Of a DNA stretch of 64,000 nucleotides, positions 27,363 through 36,443 are shown in pieces. The stretch lies in NCBI RefSeq assembly GCF_034676705.1, contig NZ_JAUCBS010000008.1, positions 1-64,000 on the forward strand. The letters are read 5' to 3'. Within the stretch, counting starts at the first letter, position 1. Every line of letters starts with the position of its first letter. The position numbers were made by a program, and so were the translations under genes. Source of the DNA: Gemmobacter sp. (GTDB lineage: Bacteria > Pseudomonadota > Alphaproteobacteria > Rhodobacterales > Rhodobacteraceae). Below the pieces are notes generated by a model that ran no database searches, was not told where the DNA came from, and saw nothing but the letters and a program-made list of their open reading frames with translations.

Positions 27363-27413
27363 CCTAGGCTACATCAGCCCCATGGAGTTCGAAGCCCGCG
27401 CTATGCTAGCTTA
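27363..27413 (+). pseudogene. IS3-family OrfB extreme C-terminus and right end
   Basis: LGYISPMEFEARAMLA followed by TAA is the standard tail of IS3 OrfB. The bases after it (27420-27451, TGTCCACGAAACCGGCAGCA) look like the element's right terminal repeat. Confidence 0.7.
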
Positions 27414-27451
27414 ACCCGATGTCCACGAAACCGGCAGCAGCTCATGATGAA

Positions 27452-27707
27452 GCATAACGACGCCACGCTTTGATCGCAGCTCTATGTAAGCCATGTCAAA
27501 GGGCCAAGCTGTTCATCAGCCGTGGTGTGGCTGAAACCGCGCCTTGCCAGACGCAGGCCGAAATCTCTTGCAGCCCTTGCCCCCGACCCGCTCGAGCTGC
27601 GGCAAGAGCCTGACCGCAATCACCTGAACTTGGTGTTGGACCTCGCCGACCCTGACAAACCGCCGGGTTGGCGCCCTGCCGATATGGTCGCAGACAGCTA
27701 GGCCGCC
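27452..27707. other. short gene-poor joint
   Basis: Between the IS3 right end and the efflux operon I see only a short plus-strand frame ending at 27702 (LAALAPDPLELRQEPDRN and so on) that I cannot assign. No promoter or terminator stands out. Confidence 0.4.
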
Positions 27708-29180
27708 TCAACCTCCCGCGATCTGGCCGCTGGCAAAGGCCAGCATCGCGGCCGATGATCGGATGGAATGACGCGCCTCGACCTCGGCGATCTGCGCATC
27801 ATAGAGCAGGCGCAGCGCCGTATCGACCTCGCGCACTGTCAGCAACCCCTGATCGGCCATCGAGCGTGCGGCGTCATAGGTCACACGCGAGGTGCGGACC
27901 AGATCACCCGCCGCCTGATTGGCGGCCAAAGCCGCCTTCAGCGCCTCATAGGCGGCGATGATTTCACCCTCTGCGCTGCTGCGCAGGTATTCGGCCTGCG
28001 CCAGAGCGGCATTGTGGTCGGCCTGCGCCGCCTCAAGCCGCATGGCGCGGGCATTGCCGTCCCAGATCGGGATGTTCACGCCGACAAAGACCCTGCCGAA
28101 ATCGCGGTCGCTGGCATGGTCCAGCCCGACCGGCACCCGGTCATCGCTCAGTTGCCCCGAGGTCCAGCGATGGCCGAGCGCGGCGCTGGCGACGATCTGC
28201 GGCCGGAACGAAGCCTCGACCAAGGCCACATTCGCCTCGCTGGCGCGGGCGCGGGCAAAGGCGGCCTGCAGATCGGGGCGGCGCGAGAGCGTATCGGCAA
28301 GGAAGCGGTTCAGCTCGGCCGGGGGCCGCGCGGGCAGGGCCAGCGTGTCGCCCGGATTGATGCCGATGCGTGTCGCGGGCGACAGTCCGGTCAGGGTGGC
28401 CAGCCGGACGTTGGCGGCGGCGGTTTCCGCCTCGGCGCGGGTCAGGTCAAAGCGCGCCTGCGAGACCAGTTGCCCGGCCTGCGCCTCTTCGGTGACGGTC
28501 GCCAGCTCCTGCGCGCGCCGCGCCTGCGCCATGGCGGCGATCTCGTGCGCGGCGCTCAGACGGGCGCGCTGGATGCCCTCGCGCGCCTGCGCCGCCTGCA
28601 GGTCGTAATAGGCCTGCGTGACATTGTGGATCAGAAGTTGATGCACGCCGGTGAAGGCGACATTGGCGGCAAAGGACAGCTCTTCGGCCCCGGCGCGGGC
28701 AGCATCGCGGCGGCCAAAGTCGAACAAAAGCCAGCGGACCGAGACCGATGCCGTGGTCACTCCGATATCGCCGGTGACATTGCCCTGCGGCAAAAGCCCC
28801 AGCCCGTCCTCGATCCCCGCCCCTTCGGCACGCTGCCAGCCGGTGAGGATCTGCGCCGAGATCTGCGGCAGATAGCTCGCCTCGACCAGCCCGACCGCGG
28901 CGGCGGCCTGCCGCGTCCGCTCCCATGCGGCGCGGGTCTCGGGATTGTTGCGCTGCGCCATATCGATCAATGTCGCCAAGGCATAGGTCTGGCCGGGCTG
29001 CGCGCTTGGGCGCGGCGCGGCATCGGCCATGACCCGGCTGTCCGGGGCTAGCAGGAACCCGCTCTGCCCCGGCGGCGGCGCATCAGGCGAGGCCGGGGCC
29101 AGCGACGCGGTATCCGGCGGCGCGCAGGCTGTCAGCATGACCAGCCCGCAGGCCAGAAGGGCATTATGCGGCTTGGACAT
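27708..29180 (-). CDS. TolC-family outer-membrane efflux lipoprotein
   Basis: 490 residues. The N-terminus MSKPHNALLACGLVMLTAC is a lipoprotein signal (lipobox LTAC), followed by a Pro-rich linker. The body holds two OEP repeats with long coiled-coil helices (ALATLIDMAQRNNPETRAAW, LADTLSRRPDLQAAFARAR) as in TolC/NodT factors. ATG 29180 has GGAGG 7 nt upstream. It overlaps the FUSC gene by 17 bp and is the last gene of the efflux operon. It forms the outer-membrane exit duct for the HlyD/FUSC pump. Confidence 0.9.
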   Translation of the reverse strand: MSKPHNALLACGLVMLTACAPPDTASLAPASPDAPPPGQSGFLLAPDSRVMADAAPRPSAQPGQTYALATLIDMAQRNNPETRAAWERTRQAAAAVGLVEASYLPQISAQILTGWQRAEGAGIEDGLGLLPQGNVTGDIGVTTASVSVRWLLFDFGRRDAARAGAEELSFAANVAFTGVHQLLIHNVTQAYYDLQAAQAREGIQRARLSAAHEIAAMAQARRAQELATVTEEAQAGQLVSQARFDLTRAEAETAAANVRLATLTGLSPATRIGINPGDTLALPARPPAELNRFLADTLSRRPDLQAAFARARASEANVALVEASFRPQIVASAALGHRWTSGQLSDDRVPVGLDHASDRDFGRVFVGVNIPIWDGNARAMRLEAAQADHNAALAQAEYLRSSAEGEIIAAYEALKAALAANQAAGDLVRTSRVTYDAARSMADQGLLTVREVDTALRLLYDAQIAEVEARHSIRSSAAMLAFASGQIAGG

Positions 29181-30717
29181 GATCGTCCTCCTTCGCGTGG
29201 CTCTGTCTGAGATAAAAGTGCAGCTGAGCCGTGGCCTCGGCAAGTTCCTGCGCCAGCCCCGGTTGCCGCTCAAGGACGGCCAGCCCGGCCAGTCGCCGCG
29301 CGCGGGCCAGAGGTTCGCGCAGCCGCGCCACTTCACGGCCATTGGTGGCGGGCGGGTTTGATGCGAGGGCCGCAGACAATTCCGCCAAAGCCGCCTGCGC
29401 ATCATCGCGCGCATGGACCGGCCAAAGTGCGGTGAAGACAAACCAGACAACCGCGCTGCCGAACAGGATGCCGATGATCCGGCTCAGGCTCGCGTCGATA
29501 CTCGCCGGGGGTGAGAACCCGGCCAGCACTACCAGATAGAAGCAAAGCGCCATCTGCCATCCGGCATAGGACACCCGCTCGCCGCCCAAGGCGATCCAGG
29601 CTGCGACGAAGGTGACGGCGCCGGTGACGATCAGCAAATGGCCGATATCGGTCATCCACGGCATCAAAAGCGTCATCACCAGAATTCCGGCGACCGCGCC
29701 GATCAGGCAACCGATCAGCCGCAGGGCCAGCCGGTGATGCGTCTCGCCGCGCGAGCCGAGGGCCACATAGAACACAGTGATCATCGCCGTATGGATCGAA
29801 AAGAGGTTGAAGGCCGCGTAAAAGCCATAGATGATCAGGACGGCGACAAGGCACTTCAGTGCGAAGCGCAGGTGGCGCGGATCGCTGAAGGCATCTGGCC
29901 GGAAGAGCGGCGCCTTCTCGGGCGCTGACGACCCGGAGGATGCGCGGGGAGCGGCACCCGCCTCGGCCAGAGCCAGCCGGAAGTAGCTGTCGTCATCGGC
30001 GCGGGCGAGAGCCTCGGCATCGGCCCCCCGTGCCGCGCCAAGGATGCGGGCGAACTTCAACCACTCGTCGCTGCGCGCCAGCCCCTCGTCCAGAAGCCTC
30101 TGCGCCTCGGGCGTATGGGGCACGTCACTGGCGGCCTCTCGCCGCGCGATCTGGCGGCGCAACAGCACTTCGGGCCGGACACCGGCCAAAGCTGCCCAGA
30201 CCGCCATCAGCCCCAGTGGCAGGACCAGCACCACCCACATCCAGCGCATCGCCTGCGACATGAGTTCTGGCACCGGGATCAGATCGACCAGCGTCAGCAT
30301 GAAGGCAAAGACAAATCCCGCCGTCGCCGCCAGGGGACCAAGCCGGCTGGCCTGCGACAGGAACATGCCGAGAAAGGCAAAGCCGGCGATGGCGGCCAGC
30401 CGCAGCATCGGATCGCCCATCACCGCATTCAAGAGGGGGATCGCCAGGAGGATCGCCAAAGTCGCGGCGGCGCTCAGCCGGACAGCGGTCATGATGCTGT
30501 CACCTGCGTTGTCGCGGTGGGCGAAGAACAGGATATAGCAGGAGAGCGCCGCCTCGGGCACCCGCATCGCCATGGCGAGAAACACCGTCACCATCACCAG
30601 CCCGGTCAGGGTCAATGCCCCGCGCAGCCGATCCGCCCGATCCTCGCGCGCGATGCGTTCTGCGAATGTCTCGGGCGGGGTGGTGATGGCAGGGGCAATG
30701 GCGGTGGCAACGCTCAT
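29164..30717 (-). CDS. FUSC-family inner-membrane efflux protein (AaeB-like)
   Basis: 517 residues with two clusters of about 5-6 hydrophobic helices separated by a soluble region (about residues 190-290), the layout of fusaric acid resistance/AaeB proteins. Seen: AHRDNAGDSIMTAVRLSAAA near the N-terminus and TVFYVALGSRGETHHRLALR in the second membrane half, a conserved FUSC segment. It would export aromatic carboxylates or similar weak acids with HlyD and the outer-membrane factor. Overlaps both neighbours by a few bases. Confidence 0.87.
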   Translation of the reverse strand: MSVATAIAPAITTPPETFAERIAREDRADRLRGALTLTGLVMVTVFLAMAMRVPEAALSCYILFFAHRDNAGDSIMTAVRLSAAATLAILLAIPLLNAVMGDPMLRLAAIAGFAFLGMFLSQASRLGPLAATAGFVFAFMLTLVDLIPVPELMSQAMRWMWVVLVLPLGLMAVWAALAGVRPEVLLRRQIARREAASDVPHTPEAQRLLDEGLARSDEWLKFARILGAARGADAEALARADDDSYFRLALAEAGAAPRASSGSSAPEKAPLFRPDAFSDPRHLRFALKCLVAVLIIYGFYAAFNLFSIHTAMITVFYVALGSRGETHHRLALRLIGCLIGAVAGILVMTLLMPWMTDIGHLLIVTGAVTFVAAWIALGGERVSYAGWQMALCFYLVVLAGFSPPASIDASLSRIIGILFGSAVVWFVFTALWPVHARDDAQAALAELSAALASNPPATNGREVARLREPLARARRLAGLAVLERQPGLAQELAEATAQLHFYLRQSHAKEDDHVQAA

Positions 30718-32003
30718 TGGCCGGTGCCGCTTTCCCCGACGGCGCCTTCCTCTGGCCCGATGATGCGGACCGAGACCGAAGCGCCCAGCCGCACCAGCCC
30801 TTCCGGCGGATGCTCCAGCTCGATCTCGACCGGAAAGCGGCGGGCGGCGCGCACCCAGTCCAGCTTGCTGGCGACCAAGGGCAGGCCCAAAAGCTGCGCC
30901 TCTTCCGAGGACCGCACGCCCCAGCCGATGCCACCGACCACGCCCTCGATCATCAGATCCGGCGCGACCAGCAGGAACACCCGCGCCCGGTCGCCGATGC
31001 GGATGTTCGGCAGGTCGGTTTCGCGGAACAAGGCGCTTACCCGCCAATGGCTGTCGTCGATCAGCGAGAACAGCTTGACGCCCGAGACCACGAATTCGCC
31101 CGCCGTGAGCGTCATCCCCGCCAGCACACCGTCGGTCGGGGCACGCACCTCGGTGTTGCGCAGGTTGCGCTCGGCCAAAGCAACCGAGGCGCGGGCGACA
31201 TCGACCTGTGCGCGGCGGGTGTCCAGCGTGCCGACAAAGGCGTCTGTCCCCTGCGCATGGCTTTGCGCCTGCGCCAAGGTGACCGTGGCATCGCGCAAGG
31301 CGGTCCGCGCGGCATCGACCTCTTGCGCAGTGACATAGCCCTGCGCCAGCAAGGGTTCGAGCCGGTTCAAGGTCTGCTGCGCCAGTTCCAGATTGGCGGT
31401 GGCGCGCTCGATCTGGCTGTTGGCGACATCGGCGTTGGATTGTTGCAGCGCCAGATTGCCCTCGCCCTGCCGCAGCTCGGACTCTGCCGCGGCCAATGCC
31501 GCGCGCGCCTGATCGAGTTCCAGTTGATAGGGCTCGGGGTCGATGCGGAACAGCAGATCACCTGCGGCGACCCTGGCGCTTTCGCTGACGGCGACCTCGA
31601 TCACCAGACCGGGCACGATGGCGGAAATGCCGGTGACCGGGGCACTGATCTCAGCGGCATCGGTCGAGGGGTGGCTGGCCGATTGCCGCCATGCCCAGAC
31701 GGCGGCAGCGGCGGCGGCGAGAGCCGTCACGAGGACCACAAGGCGAAGGATAGCGCCGACCCAGGGGCGCGGAACTGGCGAAGGCGTCTCCGACCGTGAC
31801 GGCGTGACCTCCGCCGATTGAGACGGCGAAGCCCGGCCATCATCCTGATCCGTCGATACGGCAGGACCGGCACTGACCTCGGGCGGGTGCTCCACGGGGT
31901 CCGGAAGTGCAGTGCCGGCAACACCCTTGCTATCAGCTGTGGCATTTGCCTCCGGCACCGGAGCGGTGACCTGCGGCTTGGGCTCGTCCTGCGCGGCGCT
32001 CAT
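30714..32003 (-). CDS. HlyD-family periplasmic adaptor (AaeA/EmrA-like)
   Basis: 429 residues. A long acidic, Pro/Ser-rich cytoplasmic tail (about residues 1-80) precedes one membrane helix (AILRLVVLVTALAAAAAAVW). Then come the barrel-sandwich half-motif STDAAEISAPVTGISAIVPG, a coiled-coil hairpin (LAQQTLNRLEPLLAQGYVTA) and the second half-motif NTEVRAPTDGVLAGMTLTAG. It bridges the inner-membrane FUSC protein and the outer-membrane factor. The 80-residue leader is longer than in most relatives. ATG 32003 overlaps the DUF1656 stop. Confidence 0.9.
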   Translation of the reverse strand: MSAAQDEPKPQVTAPVPEANATADSKGVAGTALPDPVEHPPEVSAGPAVSTDQDDGRASPSQSAEVTPSRSETPSPVPRPWVGAILRLVVLVTALAAAAAAVWAWRQSASHPSTDAAEISAPVTGISAIVPGLVIEVAVSESARVAAGDLLFRIDPEPYQLELDQARAALAAAESELRQGEGNLALQQSNADVANSQIERATANLELAQQTLNRLEPLLAQGYVTAQEVDAARTALRDATVTLAQAQSHAQGTDAFVGTLDTRRAQVDVARASVALAERNLRNTEVRAPTDGVLAGMTLTAGEFVVSGVKLFSLIDDSHWRVSALFRETDLPNIRIGDRARVFLLVAPDLMIEGVVGGIGWGVRSSEEAQLLGLPLVASKLDWVRAARRFPVEIELEHPPEGLVRLGASVSVRIIGPEEGAVGESGTGQ

Positions 32004-32218
32004 CCATAGCTCCCGATCCAGAGGTAATTCATGCCGATACCGGCCAAGAGGGCCACGGCGGGATAGAAGACGGCGGCGGCTGGCAGATGCCGCGACAGGC
32101 CAGTCAGCACGAGGATCTCGCGCAGGATCAGCGCCACACCGACCCCGGCCAGCGCCGCAAAGATCCAGACCGGAAAGGACGAGCCGAACAGGCCGATGAT
32201 GGTCGCGCGCGGGGTCAT
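32000..32218 (-). CDS. DUF1656 small membrane protein (AaeX-like)
   Basis: 72 residues with two hydrophobic helices. Proteins of this family are encoded ahead of AaeA/AaeB-type pumps, exactly as here. GGAGG lies 6 nt before ATG 32218. First gene of the four-gene efflux operon (DUF1656-HlyD-FUSC-OMF). Its promoter must lie in the roughly 100 bp before an IS3 remnant at 32320, so original regulation may be lost. Molecular role unknown. Confidence 0.85.
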   Translation of the reverse strand: MTPRATIIGLFGSSFPVWIFAALAGVGVALILREILVLTGLSRHLPAAAVFYPAVALLAGIGMNYLWIGSYG

Positions 32219-32319
32219 CTGGCACCTCCAAACATGGTCTTAGCCGTTGTCCGTCGTCGAATGATTTGGAACAGCCGCGCTGATTTTGTAGCGGATGGCT
32301 TGGGCTCATCGGTTTCAGG

Positions 32320-32950
32320 CTATGCCACTTGACGCTGGTGGTTCAAGCGGCGGTTTTGGATGGTCTGCTGTTTGATGCGCCTCCTTTCAGCCAAGATGGT
32401 TTCACCGCGACCAAAGTAGACGTCAGCTGGGGTTAGGTTGCTGATGCTCTCGTGGTAGCGATTGTTGTTGTAGTGATCGATGAAGGCGGCGATGGCTGCT
32501 TCGAGTTCGCCCTCGAGGAAGTAGTTTTCCAGCAAGATGCGGTTCTTCAGGGTCTGGTGCCATCTTTCGATCTTTCCCTGTGTCTGGGGGTGCATTGGTG
32601 CGCCGCGAATGTGCTTCATGCCTTTGTCTTCGAGATATTCTGCCAGATCAGCAGCGATGTAAGACGAGCCATTATCGCTGAGCAGCCTGGGTTTGTGCAG
32701 AACCTTGGCGCTGTCGCTGCCTGACGCTGCCAAAGCGATGTCGAGCGTGTCGGTGACATCCACGGCCCGCATGTTGCCGTATAGCTTCCAGCCGATGACA
32801 TAGCGGGAGTAGTCGTCGAGGATCGTGGACAGGTAGAACCAGCCCCAGCCGACGACTTTCAGATAGGTGAAGTCAGTCTGCCACATCTGGTTTGGCGCCG
32901 TAGTCTTGTCTTTGAACTCATCGGCCGCCTTGATGACGATGTAGCCGGGA
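32320..32950 (-). pseudogene. IS3-family OrfB, N-terminally truncated
   Basis: Carries the rve DDE core: PNQMWQTDFTYLKVVGWGWF, LLSDNGSSYIAADL and QGKIERWHQTLKN, ending NHQRQVA. All three acidic residues remain, but sequence before YIVIKAADEFKDKT is replaced at about 32950 by an unrelated gene fragment. It sits just upstream of the efflux operon. Confidence 0.82.
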
Positions 32951-33266
32951 GGCTGCGATGGCGATGCTTGTGTGCACGATCCGCCTGATGCAGGTTCCGG
33001 GCATCGCAACACGCAGAAGGGCGATTACGCGGCGGTGCCGGGGGCTGAATTTCCGTCAAGGGCTGCGCCGCCAGCCGGAAGACTTCCGGAACCTCGCGTT
33101 CGCCGCGCCAATGTCCGCAAACGTAGACTACCTTGCCATTGGGCAGCCTGCGGTAGTGTCCTTCCACCCAGTGCCGAACCGGGGGACGACGGCATTCAAC
33201 CTGTGGCGTCCTCTCCGCAGCAGGAGGGCGCGCCTCGCCCTTCAGGCGACGGGCAGTATCCTCCAT
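32951..33266 (-). pseudogene. fragment of an unrecognised plasmid protein
   Basis: About 100 codons between the IS903-type copy and the IS3 remnant, e.g. RHWVEGHYRRLPNGKVVYVC and GHWRGEREVPEVFRL. I do not recognise the family with confidence; the alternating His/Trp/Arg pattern recalls conserved proteins of unknown function on plasmids. Both ends are cut by transposons. The ATG at 33266 is probably internal. Confidence 0.45.
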
Positions 33267-33268
33267 GG

Positions 33269-34318
33269 GACTCTGTTGCACAAATCGGCTGCTGACTGTC
33301 CTTCCCCTTTCCCTGGGCAGACTTATCCCGCGACCTCTGTGACGGGGATGCCGAGCGCGGTGAAGCCATTGAGCACGGCAACCCTGACCTGGAACTCCGC
33401 AACCTGACGGTCGAAGTCTCGGGCGGACAGGCGCTGACCCAGCAGCTTGACGCAGTGCATCTTGGTTTCGGCGCGGCTTCGGCGGTGATAGCCGCTCCAT
33501 CGTCGCCAGATGGTCCGCCCGACGCGCTTCGATGTGCGCAGGATTTCGTTGCGCGCGACAGCACCGGGGGTGTCTGGCTTCCAGGGCTTGGCGTTCTTGC
33601 GGGGCGGTATGATCGCCGCCGCGCCACGGGCCGCGATGGCGTCATGGCACTTGCGGGTGTCGAAGGCGCCGTCGGCGGTGACAGTGGCGATCTCCTGCTC
33701 GGGAGGGATCTGGCCCAGCAGTTCGGGCAGCATGGGCGCGTCGCCCACGTCGCTGGTGGTGAACTCGGCCGCCCGGATTTCTAGGGATTTCTCGTCGATC
33801 CCGATGTGGATCTTGCGCCAAACCCGGCGTTTGGTGCCTCCATGCTTGCGGGCGTTCCATTCCCCTTCGCCCTCGACCTTGATCCCGGTGCTGTCCACCA
33901 GCAGGTGCAACGGGCCGTTGGAACCCCGGTAGGGAATGTTCACCTTCAACGCCTTCTGGCGGCGGCTGAGCGTGCTGAAGTCGGGCACGGCCCAGTCCAG
34001 GCCGATCAGGCGCAGGAGGCTCTCAACAAACCCGGTTGTCTGTCGAAGCGCCATGCCGAACAGAACCTTCATCGTCAGGCAGGTTTGGATGGCGGCATCA
34101 CCATAGGCGGGCTGCCGCCCGCGCTTGCCGGTCGGTGCGGCTTCCCATGTCATGGCGGGATCGAACCAGATCGTCAGCGAGCCGCGGCGCTTCAGCGCTT
34201 CATTGTAGGCCGGCCAGTTCCTGGTCTTGTAGGTCGGAGGTGTCGGTCTGCTCATGCCTCACAGCTACCATGCTGGATTCACGAGATGAATCCCTCACAG
34301 GATTTGTGCAACAGAGCC
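33269..34318 (-). mobile_element. IS903-type IS5-family element, copy 1
   Basis: 1050 bp with 18-bp terminal repeats (GGCTCTGTTGCACAAATC / GACTCTGTTGCACAAATC). Coding content is identical to copy 2 at 39039, in the opposite orientation. Flanks CCTCCATGG and GGTCACCTC do not match, so there is no target duplication, and it truncates the Lon-like ATPase gene. Recombination or deletion next to the element is implied. Confidence 0.92.
33323..34255 (-). CDS. IS5-family (IS903 group) transposase
   Basis: 310 residues, intact. Typical motifs: RNWPAYNEALKRRGSLTIWF at the start, LHLLVDSTGIKVEGEGEW (first Asp), VTADGAFDTRKCHDAI (second Asp) and YHRRSRAETKMHCVKLLGQR (Glu). Protein identical to the copy at 39102. 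Confidence 0.95.
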   Translation of the reverse strand: MSRPTPPTYKTRNWPAYNEALKRRGSLTIWFDPAMTWEAAPTGKRGRQPAYGDAAIQTCLTMKVLFGMALRQTTGFVESLLRLIGLDWAVPDFSTLSRRQKALKVNIPYRGSNGPLHLLVDSTGIKVEGEGEWNARKHGGTKRRVWRKIHIGIDEKSLEIRAAEFTTSDVGDAPMLPELLGQIPPEQEIATVTADGAFDTRKCHDAIAARGAAAIIPPRKNAKPWKPDTPGAVARNEILRTSKRVGRTIWRRWSGYHRRSRAETKMHCVKLLGQRLSARDFDRQVAEFQVRVAVLNGFTALGIPVTEVAG

Positions 34319-35368
34319 GGTCACCTCGGGTCCCGGAGCATTCAGCGCATCCGCCAACTGCCGGATCTGACGCAGGCTGAGCCCTTCGGGCCGGGCGATC
34401 ATGCGTTCGATGAAATCACGGCAGCGCGCCCGGCCTTGCTCGTCCTCGCTGCCTGCGGTGAGCCAGTCAAAATGGGCAACGGCATCCTCGGCCGAAAGCT
34501 TCGACAGGATGAACAGCCGGGCGCGATCACGCAGTGGCGCCGGGATATGTTCCAGCGTATTCGCCGTCATCACCCAGTTGACGCGAGAGAGATCGAACGA
34601 GATCCGGTAAAATGGGCACTCAAAATGCCGTGCGCTGGACGGCTCCAGCAGCTGCAGCAGCGATGTTGTCAAACTCGTCGATGTGCCGCTCGTGCTGTAG
34701 GCCGTCCCGGCCTTGTCGACCTCATCCACCACCATCATGGGATTTGCCACTCGTGTCGCCAGGATCGTCTCGACAGGAATCCCGGGCTGTTCGCTGCTCC
34801 AACCCTTTTCTGTGCCGGAAATCCGGAAGCCGGCGCTGCCGCCGCCGATATCGATGATCCGGATCGGAAGCCGGGCAAGCTCAGCCATCCGTCGCGCGTA
34901 GTGGGATTTCCCCATGCCCGGCGGCCCGATCAGAATGACAGGTGGAATAGCAAACCCGTGGCCCCCGGCCGCCAGATGGCGCAGCATCTGCTGCATCACC
35001 CATGTCGACACCTCGCGCATCCAGCGACTTTCTTCATGCAGCCTCGCCACGAGTTCATAGACCTCGTCGGAGGTCGACGGCCCCAGCAAGCTTGCGCCTG
35101 AACGCGCGAGTCCGATGATCGAAGCCCGCTGGTCGCGTTTGAGCGATTGCAGGCCAGACCGGCGCAGCAGACAATTGTGGACCGCTTCGGTTCGATGCCG
35201 GATCCGGCGTTCCGCTTCGAAATCCGGCTGCAGCGCGACATCCTTCCCATGCCGCCTTCTGAGCAATTCTTGTCGGAAATTCTTGAGGCGTGCCTCGATC
35301 TGGTCAAAGGCGGGCACCGCAGCAGCAGACGGGACCACGGCCATGCGATTTTTCGGCAGGTCAGCCAT
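34319..35368 (-). pseudogene. Lon-like AAA+ ATPase, C-terminally truncated by IS
   Basis: About 350 residues remain. Walker A GPPGMGKSH (148-156), Walker B MMVVDEVDK (211-219), sensor Asn270 in VNWVMTANTLEHIPAPLRDR and Arg-finger region DRARLF. The order and wording are those of the Lon ATPase module. The N-terminus (1-130) is a helical, charged region and not the Lon substrate domain. The gene runs into IS903 copy 1 after LNAPGPEVT, so any C-terminal part, protease domain or otherwise, is lost or never existed. A stop inside the IS would end the product 7 residues later, so a shortened protein could still be made. It lies 84 bp after a metallophosphoesterase gene. Confidence 0.8.
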
Positions 35369-35452
35369 GCCGGTGTCGCCCGTTGTGCATGGGGTGTGGG
35401 CAATCCGTGACTGTGGCCGCCTGCGGCTTGCGATACCTTGAGCATGCGCCCG

Positions 35453-36289
35453 TCATGCCAGTTTCTCCAAGTCGATCAGGCCGCTGCGCACCCGTGCACG
35501 CAACTTGGGCGGCGTCAGCTCGAACTCGTACCCCAGAGAAACATTGCGCAGCAGCGTGCCCCCGGGCGCCCGGGTCTCGGCCGGCCTGTGCGTATGGCCG
35601 AAAATCCAGGCGGTGGGCCGGAAGCGGTCGATCAGATCGTCGAGGTTCGACGCGAAGCACGGCGACAGCGACGTGATCCCCCCTGCAACCGTGGCAGAGG
35701 GCGCATGATGCGTTACGACAATCGTCTTGCCGGACCACGGTCTGGCAAGCTCGGTCTCCAGCCACGCCCGCTGCCGCTCATGGACCGCCACGGTATGCAG
35801 CGGCCGCAGCGGCCGTTCCGGCCAGCCAGTGACAATGCTGCGATAGCCATAGTCGGGCATCATTTGCCGCGCCCGCCACAGCGATTGCCGGACACCTTCC
35901 TCGCCGAACTCTGCCTCGAAAAGCCGCATGTCGGTCCAGAGCGTCGTCATGAGGACCCGAGTATCGCCCAGGACCAAGGCCTGGCACTGGCCGAACCCAC
36001 ATCCGACGGCTTCGCAGGCCAGCTCCAGATCGGCATCTGCGGTGTCGAGATTGCCGCCGTAATAGTCGTGGTTGCCGGGCAGGACCCAGGTCTTTTCTGG
36101 CGGATAGAGGGCGGCAAGCCAGTCAAGGGCGGCGTCCCAGTGCGCGATGCCACTTTCGGTCAGGTCACCCGCGATGATCAGTGCATCGGCATGGCGCGCG
36201 GCTGTGCGAATGGCTGCAGCAAGGGGCTCGCGGGCGGCAGCGGAGGGGTAATCGTCAAGGTGCAGGTCGGCGAGAACGAGGAGTTTCAA
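35453..36289 (-). CDS. calcineurin-like metallophosphoesterase
   Basis: 278 residues from a TTG start at 36289, chosen because GGAG lies 7 nt upstream and the conserved core begins at once (LVLADLHLDD). An ATG at 36376 would add a non-conserved leader. Two-metal motifs: DLHLD, GDLTESG, LPGNHDYY, VTHHAPS and FGHTHRP, all present. Hydrolyses phosphodiesters or monoesters; the substrate is unknown. Between an unknown gene and the Lon-like ATPase on the same strand, possibly one operon. Confidence 0.87.
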   Translation of the reverse strand: MKLLVLADLHLDDYPSAAAREPLAAAIRTAARHADALIIAGDLTESGIAHWDAALDWLAALYPPEKTWVLPGNHDYYGGNLDTADADLELACEAVGCGFGQCQALVLGDTRVLMTTLWTDMRLFEAEFGEEGVRQSLWRARQMMPDYGYRSIVTGWPERPLRPLHTVAVHERQRAWLETELARPWSGKTIVVTHHAPSATVAGGITSLSPCFASNLDDLIDRFRPTAWIFGHTHRPAETRAPGGTLLRNVSLGYEFELTPPKLRARVRSGLIDLEKLA

Positions 36290-36443
36290 AAGGTTGCTCC
36301 GGAAAGAAAGCCAGGGACGGGCGGTCCGGCGTTCGGCAGCCGGACCGGTTGCAAGGGGGTCGTGGTGGAGGGCCATGTCTGGGCCTGATGCGGTCCCGGG
36401 CCAGTTTGCAGGTTGCCCTGTAACATCAAGTGCCGGACCGGCC

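Noticed and set aside
36290..36376. Upstream ATG for the metallophosphoesterase
   Set aside because: The extra 29 residues look non-conserved and lack a ribosome site, while TTG 36289 has GGAG at 7 nt and starts directly at the catalytic core.
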